Source: JAIROC01 sp031553535 (lineage in GTDB: Bacteria; Bacteroidota; Bacteroidia; Bacteroidales; WCHB1-69). From it: a stretch of 64,000 nt of DNA. Both the position numbers and the translations under genes were made by a program. Positions within the stretch are counted from its first letter, which is position 1. Each line of letters opens with the position of its first letter. The stretch spans positions 62,001 through 126,000 of the forward strand of contig JAVBLM010000019.1 in the NCBI GenBank assembly GCA_031553535.1. The letters run 5' to 3'. Shown one piece after another: positions 62,043 to 64,000 of the stretch. Below the pieces are notes generated by a model. That model saw only the letters and a program-made list of their open reading frames with translations. It had not been told where the DNA came from and did no database searches.

Positions 62043-62170
62043 GGTTCAATGAATAGTTGAAAGGAGCAAAACAGTTGCTTTGAAGGTTTCAACGAATAGT
62101 TGAAAGGAGTAAAACAGTTGCTTTGGAGGGTTCGGACAACACCTGAAAAACCCAAACTATTGGCGTTAGA
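62043..62170. repeat. 42-bp tandem repeat array 4 (three units)
   Basis: Units at 62043 (42 bp), 62085 (43 bp) and 62128 (43 bp). Unit 2 begins GGTTTCAACGAATAGTTGAA and runs on through AGGAG.AAAACAGTTGCTTTGGA. Its stem TTTCAAC-GAATA-GTTGAAA is the fourth sequence version of the family's dyad. Unit 3 is degenerate. Confidence 0.85.
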
Positions 62171-62220
62171 GGGTTCATAGAAATATGTAAAAGGCCTGAA
62201 AATTGATCACAGTATCTTCG

Positions 62221-62251
62221 GGTTTCGTCATTTCTCCTCACAGTGACGAAA
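62221..62251. repeat. Dispersed REP-like element, copy 2 (inverted relative to copy 1)
   Basis: Begins GGTTTCGTCATTTCTCCTC and ends GTGACGAAA; the reverse complement of 36065-36095 at 30 of 31 positions. The ends self-pair (TTTCGTC/GACGAAA). Confidence 0.75.
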
Positions 62252-62317
62252 TCTATCATTATAAGTTCCGTCTTTGCGGGCTTAACCCGCACCCCCCTTG
62301 TTTATTGCTCTTATGCA

Positions 62318-62408
62318 GGGGATGCTGAAACAAGTCCAGCATGACGGCAATATGTTAGTTAAGAGCGAGGTAGAATCTCTGCCATTGGTAACTTGTTTCA
62401 GTATCCCC
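62318..62408. repeat. 18-bp inverted repeat enclosing 55 bp
   Basis: GGGGATGCTGAAACAAGT (62318-62335) and ACTTGTTTCAGTATCCCC (62391-62408) pair at 17 of 18 positions. The left arm continues into CCAGCATGACGG, a sequence type often seen as a dispersed intergenic repeat in Bacteroidota. Confidence 0.7.
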
Positions 62409-62516
62409 TTTCTTTTGAGAGGATTAGTTCGCTTAAAAGTCTCACTGCTCTCACATGCTTTGAACGAAGTGAGATAAATCTATATTCATTTTATCTCAAC
62501 TTTTGACAAGTTCACG

Positions 62517-63539
62517 TTAAAAATAGTTTATCCTTCGCGAATAAACAACATATATCCCGTTGTTTTTATCTTCTTCAACACAATATATCCAATTACCATG
62601 TTCATCATAAAAATAAGTGCGTATCCGGAAAAGTTCTTTTTTATTTGAACCATATGCTTTTTCCGTAAGAAGTTTACCGGCCTTATCATATGTATAATAC
62701 GTTTCCATTTTAGTAGTACCCAATTGTTGATGATACTGCTTCATAGATATTCTCTTACCATATTTATGATTATATTTCAGCCTTGAATAAGAAATAATCT
62801 TTCCTTCCGGATCCCTGACCTCTTCATAAGTTAAACTATCTTTTTTATCGTAACGGGCAATATATTCCCATGCCAGCGAATCCTCTTTTATAAATGATTT
62901 ATAAATGCGGTTATTCCTTTCATCAAACCGCTGAACCTCCTGATAAACTTTACTGGAAATGGCAGCCGTCTTTAAACTATTTACCAGAACACAATTCCCT
63001 TTTTCATCATACTGGTAATGGAGTTCTTTAATTACACGATTATTCGCGTTATATGTTTTTTCCGAAATAAGATTCCCTAAAGAATCATATTTATACACAA
63101 TCGTATTTCGCAGTGAATCCTGACTATCATAGACTAACTCTTGATTCTTTTTCCCTTCTTTATCATATTTATATTCTGCACGTCCAATTAAGAACTTTCC
63201 AGCCCGGGCACGTGTTGTTTCTATTAATCTATCTCTATCCGATTCATCAAAGGTATAAATATAACTATGGTCAATGATATCCTCTTCATTAAATTTATTT
63301 TCAGCTAATAATAAGCCGTTTTTCTCAAAAATATAATCCGTATGATCCAGTAATTTTACTTTTTCGTATGATATGACCGTATTGTTTTCGATAACAATGT
63401 CTTTTGCAATGTGTTTATATGTAAATAGCCTCCTGATATTTCCTTGTAAACCTAAAGAAGTTACCGTTGATTGTGCGTTTACAAGAAAAACCTGGAATAT
63501 AAAATAGAAGAAAATAGTTACTTTTATAAATTTTCGCAT
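62517..63539 (-). CDS. Exported YD-repeat-like protein of unknown function
   Basis: 340 residues with a signal peptide (about 1-22, ending VNAQ). The mature chain is made of repeated Y.YD..G..[IL].[EK] motifs (YKYDKEGKKNQELVYD, YKYDSLGNLISEKTYNANN, YQYDEKGNCVLVN, YTYDKAGKLLTEKAYG), the spacing of RHS/YD repeats, predicted to form a beta-rich rod. No lipobox, toxin domain or sorting domain is present. It starts 7 bp after yicC ends, so it is probably co-transcribed, though the pairing makes no functional sense. The role is unknown. Confidence 0.78.
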   Translation of the reverse strand: MRKFIKVTIFFYFIFQVFLVNAQSTVTSLGLQGNIRRLFTYKHIAKDIVIENNTVISYEKVKLLDHTDYIFEKNGLLLAENKFNEEDIIDHSYIYTFDESDRDRLIETTRARAGKFLIGRAEYKYDKEGKKNQELVYDSQDSLRNTIVYKYDSLGNLISEKTYNANNRVIKELHYQYDEKGNCVLVNSLKTAAISSKVYQEVQRFDERNNRIYKSFIKEDSLAWEYIARYDKKDSLTYEEVRDPEGKIISYSRLKYNHKYGKRISMKQYHQQLGTTKMETYYTYDKAGKLLTEKAYGSNKKELFRIRTYFYDEHGNWIYCVEEDKNNGIYVVYSRRINYF

Positions 63540-63546
63540 TTACACA

Positions 63547-64000
63547 TTATAAAACATTTGACAACTGTTCTTTTATCTTTTCTAGTTCATCTTTCATTTG
63601 AACAACTAATTTTTGAATATCCACATCAGACGCCTTAGAGCCTAACGTATTAATTTCTCTCCCTATCTCCTGAGAAATAAACGATAATTTCTTGCCATTT
63701 GGTATATTTTCTTTCATTGTTTCCAAAAAATACTCACAATGCTTTTTCAATCGAATTTTCTCTTCCGTAATATCCAACTTCTCCAAATAAAAAATAAGTT
63801 CCTGTTCAAACCTGTTCTCATCATACGAATGGGCTAAATCATTTAATTGTTTGGATATTCTGTTCTTTATTGTATCGATACGCCTTTTTTCAAAAACATC
63901 AACCTCTTGTAAATAGTTTTGTATTAAGATTATTCTTGAAAAGAAATCTTTTTCGAGAACAGTTCCTTCTTCCAAGCGACTTGCGTCCAAAAGTTCACAA
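63547..64000 (-). CDS. YicC family endoribonuclease, C-terminal part (5' end outside window)
   Basis: The frame runs off the right edge of the window, so the visible part is the last 150 residues. It matches the C-terminal half of YicC: ELLDASRLEEGTVLEKDFFSRI, the coiled helical middle (RRIDTIKNRISKQLNDL) and the conserved end FISQEIGREINTLGSKASD and VVQMKDELEKIKEQLSNV. YicC proteins are endoribonucleases linked to RNA turnover in E. coli and B. subtilis. Confidence 0.9.
   Translation of the reverse strand, partial: CELLDASRLEEGTVLEKDFFSRIILIQNYLQEVDVFEKRRIDTIKNRISKQLNDLAHSYDENRFEQELIFYLEKLDITEEKIRLKKHCEYFLETMKENIPNGKKLSFISQEIGREINTLGSKASDVDIQKLVVQMKDELEKIKEQLSNVL

Larger units (their letters stand above)
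61912..62516. other. 605-bp convergent non-coding region rich in repeats
   Basis: Between cca (+) and a minus-strand gene, both ending here. It holds 42-bp array 4 (62043-62170), the second copy of the dispersed element (62221-62251), a near-perfect 18-bp inverted repeat (62318-62408), a TCTCACT...AGTGAGA dyad (about 62440-62474) and a CAACTTTTGACAAGTTC motif (62498-62514). The short minus-strand frames over the array are not genes. Confidence 0.7.

Noticed and set aside
1..64000. Mobile island or prophage.
   Set aside because: No integrase, transposase, phage or conjugation genes were seen, and housekeeping genes are spread along the whole window.

Overview
This window is a low-GC chromosomal segment of a member of the Bacteroidota, most likely order Bacteroidales; I cannot resolve the family. 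The evidence is a complete type IX secretion system (T9SS) core operon, a PorX response regulator, two proteins with type A T9SS sorting domains, CarboxypepD-reg/TonB-dependent receptors, a glycine-lipid acyltransferase pair, and many promoters with the Bacteroidota -7 box (TAnnTTTG). I see no phage, conjugative or insertion-sequence genes, no CRISPR array, no rRNA and no convincing tRNA.

Layout. 1-1.75 kb: the end of a DoxX/thioredoxin-like protein, then nadE. 2.0-8.1 kb: porP-porK-porL-porM-porN. 8.2-13.7 kb: recG-dusB-glsA-glsB-engB. 13.7-14.9 kb: a non-coding stretch with a 42-bp repeat array, then a small membrane protein. 14.9-18.2 kb (minus): TonB receptor plus DUF4249 lipoprotein. 18.4-24.9 kb (minus): folB-tpiA-prmA and a 1501-residue exported protein of unknown function. 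25.3-26.6 kb: a small cysteine-rich lipoprotein and a DoxX/thioredoxin-like protein. 26.6-27.5 kb: a second 42-bp array. 27.5-34.1 kb: a large T9SS cargo protein, an Ig-like lipoprotein, a phosphate-porin-like protein and PstS. 34.4-38.0 kb: a LiaF-like protein, a membrane LytTR regulator and porX. 38.0-48.2 kb (minus): CPBP protease, FabH-like synthase with its TetR regulator, two M23 peptidases, dnaN, and a sugar-transferase/lipoprotein/oxidoreductase operon. 48.5-52.3 kb: a phosphoribosyltransferase, a third 42-bp array, an ABC-2 exporter and tcdA. 52.3-58.2 kb: TonB receptor, a putative porin and a second T9SS cargo protein. 58.3-64 kb: GNAT, a beta-helix lipoprotein, the CCA-adding enzyme, a fourth 42-bp array, an exported YD-repeat-like protein and yicC (cut by the window edge).

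How the parts connect. PorK/N (periplasmic ring), PorL/M (inner-membrane motor) and PorP build the T9SS; PorX is a known regulator of it; the proteins at 27.5 and 57 kb are predicted cargo. The WbaP-type sugar transferase at 45 kb may supply a surface polysaccharide, possibly the lipid-linked glycan that anchors T9SS cargo (inference).

The most unusual structure is a family of intergenic tandem arrays whose unit is about 42 bp at four separate loci. The units differ in sequence between loci but share one architecture: a TTTC...GAAA dyad followed by a CAAA...TTTG half. Stem bases change in compensating pairs. The first array lies inside a perfect 21-bp inverted repeat. Two further intergenic arrays have 22-23 bp units. 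The arrays keep open reading frames on both strands only because 42 is a multiple of three; I do not read them as genes. A second well-supported regulatory signal is a pair of TTGCACAA-type operators with identical 11-bp spacers upstream of the TetR/FabH-like operon.
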